DNA of 36,033 nt from assembly GCA_002338515.1 (NCBI GenBank), contig DDIL01000108.1:18190-54222 (forward strand). Direction: 5' to 3'. Positions 1 through 8,465 of this stretch are shown piece by piece (within the stretch, counting starts at the first letter, position 1; every line of letters starts with the position of its first letter). The notes under the pieces were generated by a model. That model was not told the origin of the DNA and ran no database searches. It saw only the letters and a program-made list of their open reading frames with translations. Position numbers and translations under genes: made by a program. The stretch comes from Glaciecola sp. UBA1851. Its GTDB lineage: Bacteria > Pseudomonadota > Gammaproteobacteria > Enterobacterales > Alteromonadaceae.

Positions 1-2
1 TA

Positions 3-926
3 GCGACGGGTAATGAAAATTATTTACATTATTTAAGAGAGCATGGTAATGGGCAAAACTGGCAATTAGGACCTAGAGATTTCCATGCGGACGATCACGT
101 AATTGCACAATATTACTTGCATATTTATGAAGAAGATAAAATACAACAGCAAATTACACCTACCTTAAAAGTGTTTGACCACATATTACAAAACCGACCA
201 GACTCATCGCTTGATTTTGGCCCTATGGGAAAATATGCAGACCTTGACTATGAGCACGATTGTCAAAAACGCTGGTGCTGGTCTGACGCACTATTTATGT
301 CACCTCCTGTCTGGTTTCATTTAAGCCAATTAACAGGAGACGAAAAATATGCAAACTATGCTCACAAAGAGTTTATAGATGTAACAGACTATTTGTTTGA
401 TACCAACGATAATTTGTTTATCAGAGATAGTCGATTTTTTGAGCGTCGCGAAGTTAATGGTTCGAAAATTTATTGGAGCAGAGGCAATGGATGGGTGTTT
501 GCCGGCTTAACGAAAATAATGGACACCATGACCACTGATAATCCAAAGTTTGATTATTATGCTGAAATTTATAAAAAAATGGCACATAGTCTAGCAAACA
601 AACAAGCTAGTAGCGGTTATTGGCCAGTATCTCTTGGTGCAGGCGAAATCTATACTGCAAATGAAAGCAGTGGTACGGCATTTTTTGTAGCCGGTTTAGC
701 TTGGGGAATTAATCAAGGGCTACTTGATACAGATAAGTTTTTGCCCGTTGTTGAGAAAGGATGGGCAGCTCTTCTTAAAGCTCAACGAGCGGATGGTATG
801 CTAGGATATGTACAGCAGATTGGATACGCACCTGATGAGGTTTCACCAGACCAAACACAGCTTTATGGGATGGGAGCATTTTTACTTGCCGGTACACAAA
901 TGTATCAATTAGCGCAGACTCAATAA
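3..926 (+). CDS. GH105/GH88-type unsaturated glucuronyl (rhamnogalacturonyl) hydrolase, 5' end cut by the window
   Basis: The reading frame is open from base 3 to the stop at 924-926, so the N-terminus lies outside the window. The first usable internal start codon (TTG at 117) falls inside the conserved fold and is not a real start. Family GH105 hydrolyses the 4,5-unsaturated uronic acid left at the non-reducing end of lyase products, using an (alpha/alpha)6 barrel. The DDHVIAQ segment before base 117 and the WCWSDALFM segment carry the two aspartates expected in the active site (equivalents of D88 and D143 in YteR). FWSRG-type (YWSRGNGW) and SSGTAFF segments are also present. The protein is clearly paralogous to the gene on the opposite strand at 1021-2232. 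Its context with lyases and RhaT suggests ulvan oligosaccharides as substrate. Any signal peptide cannot be seen. Confidence 0.9.
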   Translation, partial: ATGNENYLHYLREHGNGQNWQLGPRDFHADDHVIAQYYLHIYEEDKIQQQITPTLKVFDHILQNRPDSSLDFGPMGKYADLDYEHDCQKRWCWSDALFMSPPVWFHLSQLTGDEKYANYAHKEFIDVTDYLFDTNDNLFIRDSRFFERREVNGSKIYWSRGNGWVFAGLTKIMDTMTTDNPKFDYYAEIYKKMAHSLANKQASSGYWPVSLGAGEIYTANESSGTAFFVAGLAWGINQGLLDTDKFLPVVEKGWAALLKAQRADGMLGYVQQIGYAPDEVSPDQTQLYGMGAFLLAGTQMYQLAQTQ

Positions 927-952
927 TGCAATAGGCATCAAGCGCAACTGTG

Positions 953-997
953 CCTTGTGCTTCGAGAGCATTCAAATGCTAATTTCGAAGCACAAGG
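953..997. terminator. Bidirectional terminator hairpin between convergent GH105 genes
   Basis: A perfect 13-bp inverted repeat (953-965 with 985-997) encloses a second 5-bp stem (AGCAT 967-971 with ATGCT 976-980) around a TCAA loop. It sits between the stop codons of two convergent genes and is followed by CCTTTT on the plus strand. Confidence 0.7.
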
Positions 998-1020
998 GTA
1001 CGCCTTTTATATATCCATCG

Positions 1021-2232
1021 CTATGGTTTAGAATGTTTGGAAGTTAAGTCGTACATCTGTGATCCCGCTAACAAGAATGCACCAACACCATATAATTGCG
1101 AATCATCATAAGCCACCACATCGGGTTTATCATTTACGCCCTGTACCCAACCGAATTTCCCATCGGGGTGCACTGAGTTATTTAAGACATTCCAAGCCTT
1201 CAATATATTTGACATATACTGATTCTTTTCTAACAAACCTTGATTTACACCCCACAGTAACCCATAAGTGTAAAACGCAGTGCCACTTGACTCAGGGTAT
1301 TTGTCTTTCTCACCCGCCAATAACGACATGGGCCAAGAACCATCTTGTTTCTGACGTTTAATAATGGCTGCTGTTAACTTCAGATACAAATCTTCATAAT
1401 ATGGACGGTATTTATGGTCTTGAGGCAATGCTTCAATAGAATTTACCACCCCAGCATAAACCCAGCCCATACCGCGAGACCAAAAAATTTGCTCCCCAAA
1501 TTTGCCTTTTCTATCAAAGTAACGTGAATCACGGAAAATTAAGCCGGTTTTAGGGTCAAGCAAATAGTCTACTGTTGCTTTAAATTCTTTGTGAGCATAT
1601 TCAATGTACCTTTCATCACCTGTCACACCCGATAGTGCGTAAAATGTGGGTGGAGCCATAAACAAAGCATCGGCCCAACACCAACGCCACTGACAATTAT
1701 GTACGTTGTCTTTATTCCTTCCCGCAATAAACTCAAGGCTGTTAGTTGGGTTTTGTTCAATTAGCCAATCTAGCGTTTCTTCAACTGGAACCAGAGCTTC
1801 GTTGTTATTGTGGCGGTTGTAATACCACAAATTCATTTGTCCAATTACATGATCATCGGCAAAGTATTTTACTTTCCCCATTTTCCAATCATGATCATTC
1901 CCCACGTAACCCATCCATGTCTCATAAAATGGGTTGGGCGAGCGTTCAGCAAGTTGGGTAAGCCCAACATAAAAGGCCCCTTGGATCCATCGGCCATAAG
2001 ATTCAGATCCCTTTTGTGCACGGCCAACATGAGGCATATATTGGGTTCGGGCAATTTGCCAGTTGGCTACTTTTTCCATAGTCGCCAACACAGAATCAGG
2101 TTTAGGTAAACTTTGCCTTTTAACGACCATTGATTCATTACCTGAACTATTAATGCTTGTAGCGCAAGCTGCTGTAGTAATTATAAATAAACCGCAAATT
2201 AAGCTTCGACTAAGTTGTTTTAAATTTTTCAT
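1021..2232 (-). CDS. GH105/GH88-type unsaturated uronyl hydrolase, lipoprotein
   Basis: This is a second GH105-type enzyme, expected to remove the 4,5-unsaturated uronate from lyase-generated oligosaccharides. The start is placed at 2232, because an AAGGA Shine-Dalgarno lies five bases before that ATG. The in-frame ATG at 2238 overlaps the Shine-Dalgarno itself. The resulting 403-residue protein begins with a signal peptide and a lipobox-like TAAC ending at Cys23, so a periplasm-facing membrane lipoprotein is likely. The presumed catalytic acids lie in ADDHVIGQ (Asp126/127) and WCWADALFM (Asp188). FWSRGMGW and ESSGTAFY are shared with the neighbouring paralogue. It is convergent with that paralogue across a hairpin. 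Family assignment is strong. The substrate (ulvan) is inferred from context. Confidence 0.92.
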   Translation of the reverse strand: MKNLKQLSRSLICGLFIITTAACATSINSSGNESMVVKRQSLPKPDSVLATMEKVANWQIARTQYMPHVGRAQKGSESYGRWIQGAFYVGLTQLAERSPNPFYETWMGYVGNDHDWKMGKVKYFADDHVIGQMNLWYYNRHNNNEALVPVEETLDWLIEQNPTNSLEFIAGRNKDNVHNCQWRWCWADALFMAPPTFYALSGVTGDERYIEYAHKEFKATVDYLLDPKTGLIFRDSRYFDRKGKFGEQIFWSRGMGWVYAGVVNSIEALPQDHKYRPYYEDLYLKLTAAIIKRQKQDGSWPMSLLAGEKDKYPESSGTAFYTYGLLWGVNQGLLEKNQYMSNILKAWNVLNNSVHPDGKFGWVQGVNDKPDVVAYDDSQLYGVGAFLLAGSQMYDLTSKHSKP

Positions 2233-2312
2233 TTCCATCCTTAAACTAATAAACCTTTTGACTAAAAAGCATTGTATAAAATTCTAGTTAACCTAAGTTA
2301 GGGACAAGCAGG

Positions 2313-3785
2313 TTAATGCAATTCAAAAACTTGAAGATATAGATTGCGTGTGTCGCCTTTGCCTGTTGCTTGCTTTAAGTAATAATATGCTTTGCCTTCA
2401 GACACGTATAACACGCCTTTATCAAACTTGGGCCCTTTGTTATGTTGATAGACTTGCTCAAAATTACCACTACCACCTTTGGCCTTAGCTATGTTTACTC
2501 TGCCATCTTGTAAACCTATTAAATAAACGTCGTTGCCAGAAGCATATAATTGGCCGCCTAAATCGTGCTTCAACGTGATGAATTCAGTATTTCCAACCTC
2601 ACGATAAGTATGTAAATTAATGACTTGGTCAAATTCAAGATCAGTCACTTGACTGATAAAGTGTTCATCTCCTCTATCTGTTACTGTAAAGTCAAAACCA
2701 TGCACAATAGACACCTGATCTTTTTTGTTTGTTTTAGCCCAATCTCCTGGCTCTGCAATTTGGATCAGTTCAGATTGAGTTAGCGGTAGGCTGATGTTTT
2801 CGCCATTGGGATCTTTCCATTGCTCAACCCCATTAGGATCATTTGAATAAGCGTAGTAAATGCCATTTTGATACAGGTATTTATCGCTTAAATTTTTTGA
2901 GCGGCGTTGGAAAGCAATTCGCACTTTTCCTGCTAAATACTTAAAATCGCCGTATAACCCCCAGTTGTATTCGCTACCGTATTCAGATGCTAACATACGA
3001 TTAAACTCAAAATATCCATGCCATTGGGTGCCATCATAGCGGGCAAAAAGCATTTTACCGTTGCGGGAATATCCAAAGCGCATTTTCATAAATAGATCGC
3101 CGTCGTTTCCTACAAAAAACGCGGGGTACGTCAGTAATTTAGTCGTTTCAACATCGTCGATACCAGCGAAACTAAGATGCTTATAATGACCCGCTTTCGA
3201 ATTAACAAATAAATCTAAAGTAAATTCATCATCAGTAACTGTCGCGGCGCCTGAAATCGAATAAGAGTAACGCAAATAATCTTGTTCAAACGCTTTTACA
3301 TTGCCATTTCGATGCATGTCATATAGTAGGTGAATGGTGTCATTTTTGGGGCTGATACCTACCGCAATGGTGTTATGTGTTTCACCAAGCCACCACTTTC
3401 CTTTAAAGCCTGTATGCCGGTGAGGAAATGCTATCGTTTTAATCATACCTGTTTGCGTATTTAACCTTGATAACATGACATGACGGTCGTTTTTCCCACC
3501 TCTGTACCAGGTCATAAATACAAAATGCTTGTACACTTTAATACAATCGCCATGCGGCGATAACGCATTCCCAAAAATATAATCGTAGCCCTTCGGATTA
3601 TTTTCAGTATGTTTGCTTGTCACCTTGTTACCATTAAAGAACATGGCGGAGTCGGTAATTTGGGTTTGCTCAACAAAGCGCGTATTGGCCTGTGCGTTTA
3701 TACTAAGTATGCACAGAAATAAGCAAGAGACTAACGGATTAAACAATGCTCTCCTTTTTTGATAAGTTAATTCAAACAAGTACAT
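2313..3785 (-). CDS. BNR_4 beta-propeller protein, candidate ulvan lyase (PL24/PL25-like)
   Basis: This is an exported protein of about 490 residues with the features of the BNR_4 propeller family that contains the PL24 and PL25 ulvan lyases, which cut between sulfated rhamnose and uronic acid. Visible landmarks are GNALSPHGDC, a WYRGGKND segment, a His-rich stretch HRHTGFKGKWWLGETHNT and LLYDMHRNG. These lie where those lyases carry catalytic histidines, although the exact residue mapping was not verified. The start is uncertain. ATG 3785 gives a signal peptide with a KRR n-region and no Shine-Dalgarno. TTG 3746 has a strong AGGAG but an uncharged signal peptide. TTG 3836 is also open. Neighbouring GH105 genes fit, because they act on the unsaturated ends this enzyme would make. 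The call to lyase family is from recalled similarity, not alignment. Confidence 0.8.
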   Translation of the reverse strand: MYLFELTYQKRRALFNPLVSCLFLCILSINAQANTRFVEQTQITDSAMFFNGNKVTSKHTENNPKGYDYIFGNALSPHGDCIKVYKHFVFMTWYRGGKNDRHVMLSRLNTQTGMIKTIAFPHRHTGFKGKWWLGETHNTIAVGISPKNDTIHLLYDMHRNGNVKAFEQDYLRYSYSISGAATVTDDEFTLDLFVNSKAGHYKHLSFAGIDDVETTKLLTYPAFFVGNDGDLFMKMRFGYSRNGKMLFARYDGTQWHGYFEFNRMLASEYGSEYNWGLYGDFKYLAGKVRIAFQRRSKNLSDKYLYQNGIYYAYSNDPNGVEQWKDPNGENISLPLTQSELIQIAEPGDWAKTNKKDQVSIVHGFDFTVTDRGDEHFISQVTDLEFDQVINLHTYREVGNTEFITLKHDLGGQLYASGNDVYLIGLQDGRVNIAKAKGGSGNFEQVYQHNKGPKFDKGVLYVSEGKAYYYLKQATGKGDTRNLYLQVFELH

Positions 3786-3894
3786 ACACAATTGTTGCTT
3801 CGGATGTATACGTTTAATAGTTCGCGTATTTTCCAAGCACCACGCCTCATCGATATTGATTATTTTAAAAAAATGTTAACACAAATGATTATAT

Positions 3895-3922
3895 TTGACA
3901 TTATTTGATTGCATGTTATTAA
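3895..3922 (+). promoter_or_regulatory. Candidate sigma70 promoter for the 4102 lyase gene
   Basis: TTGACA (3895-3900) is followed after 16 bases by TATTAA (3917-3922) in the 316-bp divergent gap between the propeller protein and the 4102 gene. The remainder of the gap is AT-rich with no open frame worth calling. Confidence 0.35.
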
Positions 3923-4101
3923 TATTGGTTACATTATATAGCAAGAAATATGTGCACTGGGTTGCTAGCACTGCTCAAATCAAAGCTGATTAAGCAACAC
4001 AATTAAATCAAGTATCTTAGACATTCTTGTTCATTTGATAAGTCTGGCGTCTGCTTCCTTTAAAGCAATTTTTTAATTATTTACAAAGTGGGAATTTACA
4101 T

Positions 4102-5133
4102 ATGTACAAAGCATTTTTTAAGGTAAACATATTATTATTCTCTGTGTTGGTATTTTCTTGCAATGCCAATGATCTCAAGGCAATCAAAACAGATGAAGTT
4201 AGTATAAACGCCATTGATAAATTAGATGTAGGGACAAACCTTACTCAACAATATGTTATTGGTAGTGCAATACCAATAAATGAAGGAAAACCACGACAAA
4301 CCCCAGCGCTATATGAAACTTTTGCAGGTGGCGGATGGAATGCTGGAAATAATAGTTTTAGCGAGCATCGGCCAGGTTTAAATGAGAGCTTACCGCCAAA
4401 TTTTAAATTCCATCAAATGCAAGGGCCTCATTCTTTCAAAGCAGAAACTAACATCGTGCGCGTGGGAAAATATTCAGCAAAGTTACACTGGATGCATGAC
4501 GACCCTGGTCAATGGAACTTTTCACCTAAAAAAATAGATAATCCTGATAGAAAAGCAATGTTCCACGGTCCAAATGCAAGCAATCATTTAGCAACAGTTT
4601 GGTATGGTTTTAGTGCCTATTTTCCAGCCGGAAGTACTATGCTAAATGAGGGACAAGAAGCGTTATTTTTTCAAATTCACGGAGCAAGAGATGGCAAAAA
4701 TGAGCCTAACAGAGTGCCTCCCGTAGCGCTAAACATCTCTTCAAAAGGGTTTACTTACAGTCACTCTTGGGACGCATCAAAGTACAGTAAAAGTACGGGG
4801 GGTGAAGGCCAACTAAAATATGACTTACCCGCAAAACTTTCTGATTATCAAGACCGTTGGGTTGATTTTGTTTTGCAGGTTCGCACAGACCCTTATAAAG
4901 AAGATGGTTTCCTTAAAATTTGGATGGATGGCAAACTGATGGTGGATAGAACCAATATAAAAGTTGGGTATAACGACGACAAAGGGTTTTATCCTTCTTT
5001 TGGCTGGTATTTATGGGGAAGTAATGCTTTTCGTGAACACGATATGATCATGTACCTTGATGAAATTCGCCAAGTTGAAGGGCCTGACGCCAATTACTAT
5101 GACGTAGCCCCAGGATTTTTCCTAAATAGGTAA
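4102..5133 (+). CDS. Lipoprotein resembling heparin-lyase-I/PL-type jelly-roll polysaccharide lyases
   Basis: This protein of 343 residues starts with a lipoprotein signal peptide (LVFSC, Cys20), and GGGA precedes the ATG. After a short linker, residues of about 65-335 look like the jelly-roll fold of the heparin lyase I / Polysacc_lyase group. Landmarks are VGKYSAKLHW (ligand-cleft strand), WYGFSAYFP, ALFFQIHGARD, DRWVDFVLQVRTDP and GFLKIWMDGKLMVDRTN. The last two are the typical paired strands near the C-terminus of this fold. Some ulvan lyases (PL28) are also jelly-rolls, so an ulvan-cleaving role is plausible, but the family cannot be fixed by eye. It is transcribed away from the propeller lyase and convergently with the flavoprotein at 5192. 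A non-catalytic glycan-binding role is possible. Confidence 0.7.
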   Translation: MYKAFFKVNILLFSVLVFSCNANDLKAIKTDEVSINAIDKLDVGTNLTQQYVIGSAIPINEGKPRQTPALYETFAGGGWNAGNNSFSEHRPGLNESLPPNFKFHQMQGPHSFKAETNIVRVGKYSAKLHWMHDDPGQWNFSPKKIDNPDRKAMFHGPNASNHLATVWYGFSAYFPAGSTMLNEGQEALFFQIHGARDGKNEPNRVPPVALNISSKGFTYSHSWDASKYSKSTGGEGQLKYDLPAKLSDYQDRWVDFVLQVRTDPYKEDGFLKIWMDGKLMVDRTNIKVGYNDDKGFYPSFGWYLWGSNAFREHDMIMYLDEIRQVEGPDANYYDVAPGFFLNR

Positions 5134-5150
5134 TATTAACCAATAACAAT

Positions 5151-5178
5151 GTTAGGCAAGATGCTCTTGCATGCTAAC
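5151..5178. terminator. Hairpin between convergent genes
   Basis: GTTAG-GCAAG pairs with CTTGC-(ATG bulge)-CTAAC around an ATGCT loop, in the 58-bp gap between convergent stops. There is no strong T-run, so terminator function is tentative. Confidence 0.4.
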
Positions 5179-5191
5179 CTTAATTAACTAG

Positions 5192-6640
5192 CTAAGCACC
5201 AGGACCACACTCCATGCACATATTCACAATGTCAGGTCCAAATTTCAGTTTTGCATTCAAATCACGTAATGCAGTACGCAAGCCTTCTTCAATCACTGGG
5301 TGATAAAACGGCATCTCAAGCATTTGAGGAACCGTCATTTTATTTTGTACCGCCCACGCTAACAAATGTGCAATATGTTCGGCTTGTGGACCAATAAACT
5401 CTGCACCAATAAAAAGTCCTGTCCCTTGCTCAGCATATACTCTCATGTGTCCTTTATTTTTGAGCATAACGCGGCTGCGGCCTTGGTTTTCAAAACTCAC
5501 TTCGCCTACTTCAAAGCAACCGCATTCGCCCAAACGCTCTGTAATCTGTTGGTAGGTTTCGCCTATCATCGCAATTTGTGGGTCGCTAAATACCGCTGCA
5601 ATTTTCGCTCTTCGTAGCCCAACTCGAACATCAGGAAAGCGCCCCGCATTTGTGCCTGCAATGGTGCCTTGGTCAGAGGCTTCGTGTAATAGTGGAATCA
5701 TATTGCTTGCATCACCCGCAATAAAAATATTTGAGTCGCCGCACTGCATAGTATGTGGGTCTGCGATGGGTACGCCGCGTTCATCTAATTCAATGCCTGT
5801 GTTTTCGAGTCCTAACTTGTCGACATTTGGTACTCGTCCGGTAGCGGCTAATACATAGTCAAATTGCTCAGTTTGTTTTGTGCCTTGTTTGTCGAGGTAT
5901 GACAACTGTGCCTTATTATCCACAAGCATCATATCGGTGACCGATGAGTTGGTATCAACATAAAACTCTTCAGCAAATACTTTATTAGCATAGTCGCGAA
6001 TAACAGGGTCGGTTAGTGGTCCAATTGCGCCACCTACACCAAAAAGTTTCACATTTACGCCTAAACGACTTAGCGCTTGCCCAATTTCAAGGCCAATAAC
6101 ACCAGGGCCAAACACAGCGACTGACTCGGGCAAATCGTCCCAGTCAAACACATCATCATTAATGATCAGTTTGTCGCCAAAATTATTAAATACACCGGGG
6201 TAAGAAGGTCGCGAGCCGGTCGCAATAACAAAACGAGAAGATGTGATGACAGTATGGTCGTCTATTTGAATACGGTTATTGTCTAAAAATTTGGCATAAC
6301 CCCGTATCTTGTCTGTCGTAGGTATCTCGTCTACTGCTTCCACAACAAAGCCGGCAAAACGGTCTCTTTCGCTTTTAACGCGAGCCATTACTGCTTTACC
6401 GTCGATGCTCGGTGCAGAGGCATTAACACCAAACGCAGGGGCCATTTCAATTGAGTGTGCGGCTTCGGCAGCAGCAATTAGCAATTTACTTGGCATACAG
6501 CCAACTCGCGCACAAGTTGTACCGTAGGGCCCAGCTTCAATCATTAGCACGTTTTGAGTAGAGGCTTTTGCATTGCGGTATGCACTTAAGCCTGCTGTAC
6601 CTGCACCTATTACAACGACATCAGTTTGTATTTGTTTCAT
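5192..6640 (-). CDS. Dihydrolipoamide dehydrogenase-like flavoprotein with C-terminal CxxC
   Basis: This is a 482-residue class I pyridine-nucleotide disulfide oxidoreductase. It has an N-terminal FAD motif (VIGAGTAGLSA), the redox disulfide CARVGC (Cys43/Cys48), a second dinucleotide motif (VFGPGVIGLEIGQ), the FAD motif around IFIAGDAS, and the C-terminal HPxxxE dyad (His447/Glu451). These enzymes pass electrons from NAD(P)H through FAD and the disulfide to a thiol substrate. It is unusual in ending with an extra Cys475-x2-Cys478 pair (MCMECGPGA), reminiscent of the C-terminal dithiols of mercuric and thioredoxin reductases. It lies 55 bp downstream of the peroxiredoxin-glutaredoxin gene on the same strand and is probably cotranscribed with it, with no 2-oxoacid dehydrogenase genes nearby. 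Its partner may therefore be a thiol peroxidase system rather than lipoamide. This last point is inference. Confidence 0.85.
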   Translation of the reverse strand: MKQIQTDVVVIGAGTAGLSAYRNAKASTQNVLMIEAGPYGTTCARVGCMPSKLLIAAAEAAHSIEMAPAFGVNASAPSIDGKAVMARVKSERDRFAGFVVEAVDEIPTTDKIRGYAKFLDNNRIQIDDHTVITSSRFVIATGSRPSYPGVFNNFGDKLIINDDVFDWDDLPESVAVFGPGVIGLEIGQALSRLGVNVKLFGVGGAIGPLTDPVIRDYANKVFAEEFYVDTNSSVTDMMLVDNKAQLSYLDKQGTKQTEQFDYVLAATGRVPNVDKLGLENTGIELDERGVPIADPHTMQCGDSNIFIAGDASNMIPLLHEASDQGTIAGTNAGRFPDVRVGLRRAKIAAVFSDPQIAMIGETYQQITERLGECGCFEVGEVSFENQGRSRVMLKNKGHMRVYAEQGTGLFIGAEFIGPQAEHIAHLLAWAVQNKMTVPQMLEMPFYHPVIEEGLRTALRDLNAKLKFGPDIVNMCMECGPGA

Positions 6641-6695
6641 TTTGTTTGGTCCTGTTGTTGAGCAGGGGCAAATGGCCCCCGCTGGTGTTCATGGT

Positions 6696-7454
6696 TTAAG
6701 CAAAATAGCTTGCTAAATCGTCAGAACCGCCTATGTGCTTGCCACCAATAAATATTTGCGGCACAGTCTCGCGCCCAGTGATGGCTTTAAGACTTGTGAG
6801 TGACGCGCCATCGCCCATTGTGATTTCTTCAAATGCTAAGCCTTTATCTGTGAGTAAAGCCTTCGCTTTTACACAAAACGGACAACCAGGTTTTGTGAAA
6901 ATACTGACTGCTTCAGGTTTTACTTGCTGTGGATTGATATAAGACAGCATGGTATCGGCATCTGATACTTCAAATGGGTCGCCCGGTAAGTCGGGCTCTA
7001 TAAACATTTTTTCAATCACACCGTCTTTGACTAACATGGAATATCTCCAACTGCGCTTGCCAAAACCTAAATCGGCCTTATCAACTAGCATGCCCATACC
7101 ATCGGTAAACTCGCCGTTGCCGTCGGGTAATAAAGTAATGTTTTGCGCTTCTTGGTCACTTGCCCATGCGTTCATTACAAAGGTGTCATTTACTGATAAG
7201 CAAACAATCTCATCTACCCCATTTTGCTTAAATACTCTAGCTAACTCGTTATAACGAGGTAAGTGAGTAGATGAGCATGTAGGTGTAAACGCGCCTGGTA
7301 ATGAGAACACAACAACCGTTTTCTCTTTAAAAATTTCATCTGTGGTGACAGATTTCCATTCGTCATTTTGACGAGTCGCAAATGTAACACTTGGGATAGT
7401 TTGACCTTCAATGTTGCTCAAAGTTGTTTTGTTAGATATTTTGTTGGTATTCAT
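6696..7454 (-). CDS. Peroxiredoxin 5-glutaredoxin hybrid peroxidase
   Basis: This fusion of 252 residues reduces hydroperoxides with glutathione. An atypical Prx5-type peroxiredoxin domain (about 15-170, peroxidatic Cys60 in PGAFTPTC) is followed by a glutaredoxin domain (about 182-252) with active site CPFC (Cys191/Cys194), the cis-proline motif TVPQIF, and GGSDDL for glutathione binding. The start at 7454 gives the family's length and has AGGAAG upstream. The open frame continues to 7556 but would overlap the operator. It is divergent from oxyR with the OxyR site between them, and upstream of the flavoprotein gene. OxyR activation under peroxide is therefore expected. The domain fusion itself is well known in gammaproteobacteria. 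Confidence 0.95.
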   Translation of the reverse strand: MNTNKISNKTTLSNIEGQTIPSVTFATRQNDEWKSVTTDEIFKEKTVVVFSLPGAFTPTCSSTHLPRYNELARVFKQNGVDEIVCLSVNDTFVMNAWASDQEAQNITLLPDGNGEFTDGMGMLVDKADLGFGKRSWRYSMLVKDGVIEKMFIEPDLPGDPFEVSDADTMLSYINPQQVKPEAVSIFTKPGCPFCVKAKALLTDKGLAFEEITMGDGASLTSLKAITGRETVPQIFIGGKHIGGSDDLASYFA

Positions 7455-7513
7455 AGTTTTCTTCCTCTTGTTAAGTTGATAGGAATTATGGAGGAAAAGT
7501 TTTAATAGCTCCA

Positions 7514-7550
7514 ATCGTTTATATCTAGTATATTGATAGATAAATCCTAT
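7514..7550. promoter_or_regulatory. OxyR operator (37 bp) between prx-grx and oxyR
   Basis: The sequence matches the tetrameric OxyR consensus ATAGntnnnanCTAT-N7-ATAGntnnnanCTAT. The distal half ATCGTTTATATCTAG (7514-7528) and the proximal half ATAGATAAATCCTAT (7536-7550) are separated by exactly 7 bases (7529-7535). The proximal half keeps both ATAG and CTAT. The distal half has one mismatch in each box and keeps the internal t and a. It occupies the 111-bp divergent gap, which fits OxyR autoregulation and control of the peroxidase. Confidence 0.8.
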
Positions 7551-7565
7551 CACCAAATAATTCAG

Positions 7566-8465
7566 ATGAATTTAAGAGACTTCGAATACGTAAAAGCCGT
7601 AGCCAGTTATAAGCACTTCCGCAAAGCCGCCGATGCGTGTTTTATTAGCCAACCTACCTTGAGTGGCCAAATCAAAAAATTAGAACAAGAGCTTGGTACA
7701 ATTATATTTGACCGTTCAACTAAGCAGGTGACGTTAACAAGCGATGGCCAGCGTCTGCTGACCCAAATAGAATTAATACTGGAAAATACGAGAGTATTAA
7801 AAGACATGGCTGCAAGGTCTAACGAGCCGCTTAAAGGTAAACTAAAAGTAGGTATTATCCCAACCATTGCGCCTTATCTGCTACCTGTATTGCTAACCTC
7901 GATGAAAGAAACCTTTGCTGATAGTCAGTTTATGTTTGTAGAAATGCAAACGGCCAATATATTAAGTGCTCTGGATGATGGCGAACTTGATTTTGCGATT
8001 ATGGCGGATGTGTCAGAGCTTTCAAACTACCATACACTTGCTTTATACAAAGAAGATTTTTTAGTTGCAGCATCAATAGAAAGTAAGCTTTGTGGTCTTA
8101 AAAAGGTGGCGCTTACGGATTTGCAAGATTGCAACCTGTTAATGTTAAGTGACGGTCATTGTTTTAAAGATCAAGCTCTTAAATTTTGTTTTTCAGCCGG
8201 TGTTGCCGTCTCAAATAAATATAAGGGAAATAGTATAGAAACATTACTTGCACTTGTTGCAATGAACGATGGGGTCACTTTTGTCCCTAAGTTAGCCTGT
8301 GCCGACCGAGCGGGGATTACTTATTTTCCTATTTTCCCAAATCAACAGCGTAAGGTCGTTTTTGCATGCAGAAAATATTATCCGCATATTTTAGGCATAG
8401 AGGAATTACGAGACTGGTTTTCAAATCATACTGCTTTACAGCGACAGCTTGATCGCAACATTTAA
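7566..8465 (+). CDS. oxyR: OxyR, peroxide-sensing LysR-type regulator
   Basis: This 299-residue LysR-family protein has an N-terminal winged helix (RDFEYVKAVASYKHFRKAAD, SQPTLSGQIKKLE) and a C-terminal effector domain. With the ATG at 7566, the two redox cysteines fall exactly at Cys199 (DGHC) and Cys208, the numbering of E. coli OxyR. This supports that start over the in-frame TTG at 7533, which lies within the operator. Oxidation of Cys199 by H2O2 forms the Cys199-Cys208 disulfide and switches DNA binding. It is divergent from its probable target, the peroxiredoxin-glutaredoxin gene. No convincing Shine-Dalgarno is visible. Confidence 0.93.
   Translation: MNLRDFEYVKAVASYKHFRKAADACFISQPTLSGQIKKLEQELGTIIFDRSTKQVTLTSDGQRLLTQIELILENTRVLKDMAARSNEPLKGKLKVGIIPTIAPYLLPVLLTSMKETFADSQFMFVEMQTANILSALDDGELDFAIMADVSELSNYHTLALYKEDFLVAASIESKLCGLKKVALTDLQDCNLLMLSDGHCFKDQALKFCFSAGVAVSNKYKGNSIETLLALVAMNDGVTFVPKLACADRAGITYFPIFPNQQRKVVFACRKYYPHILGIEELRDWFSNHTALQRQLDRNI

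Noticed and set aside
1059..1361. 100-codon plus-strand frame opposite the second GH105 gene
   Set aside because: It is a shadow of a conserved enzyme, with no supporting signals.
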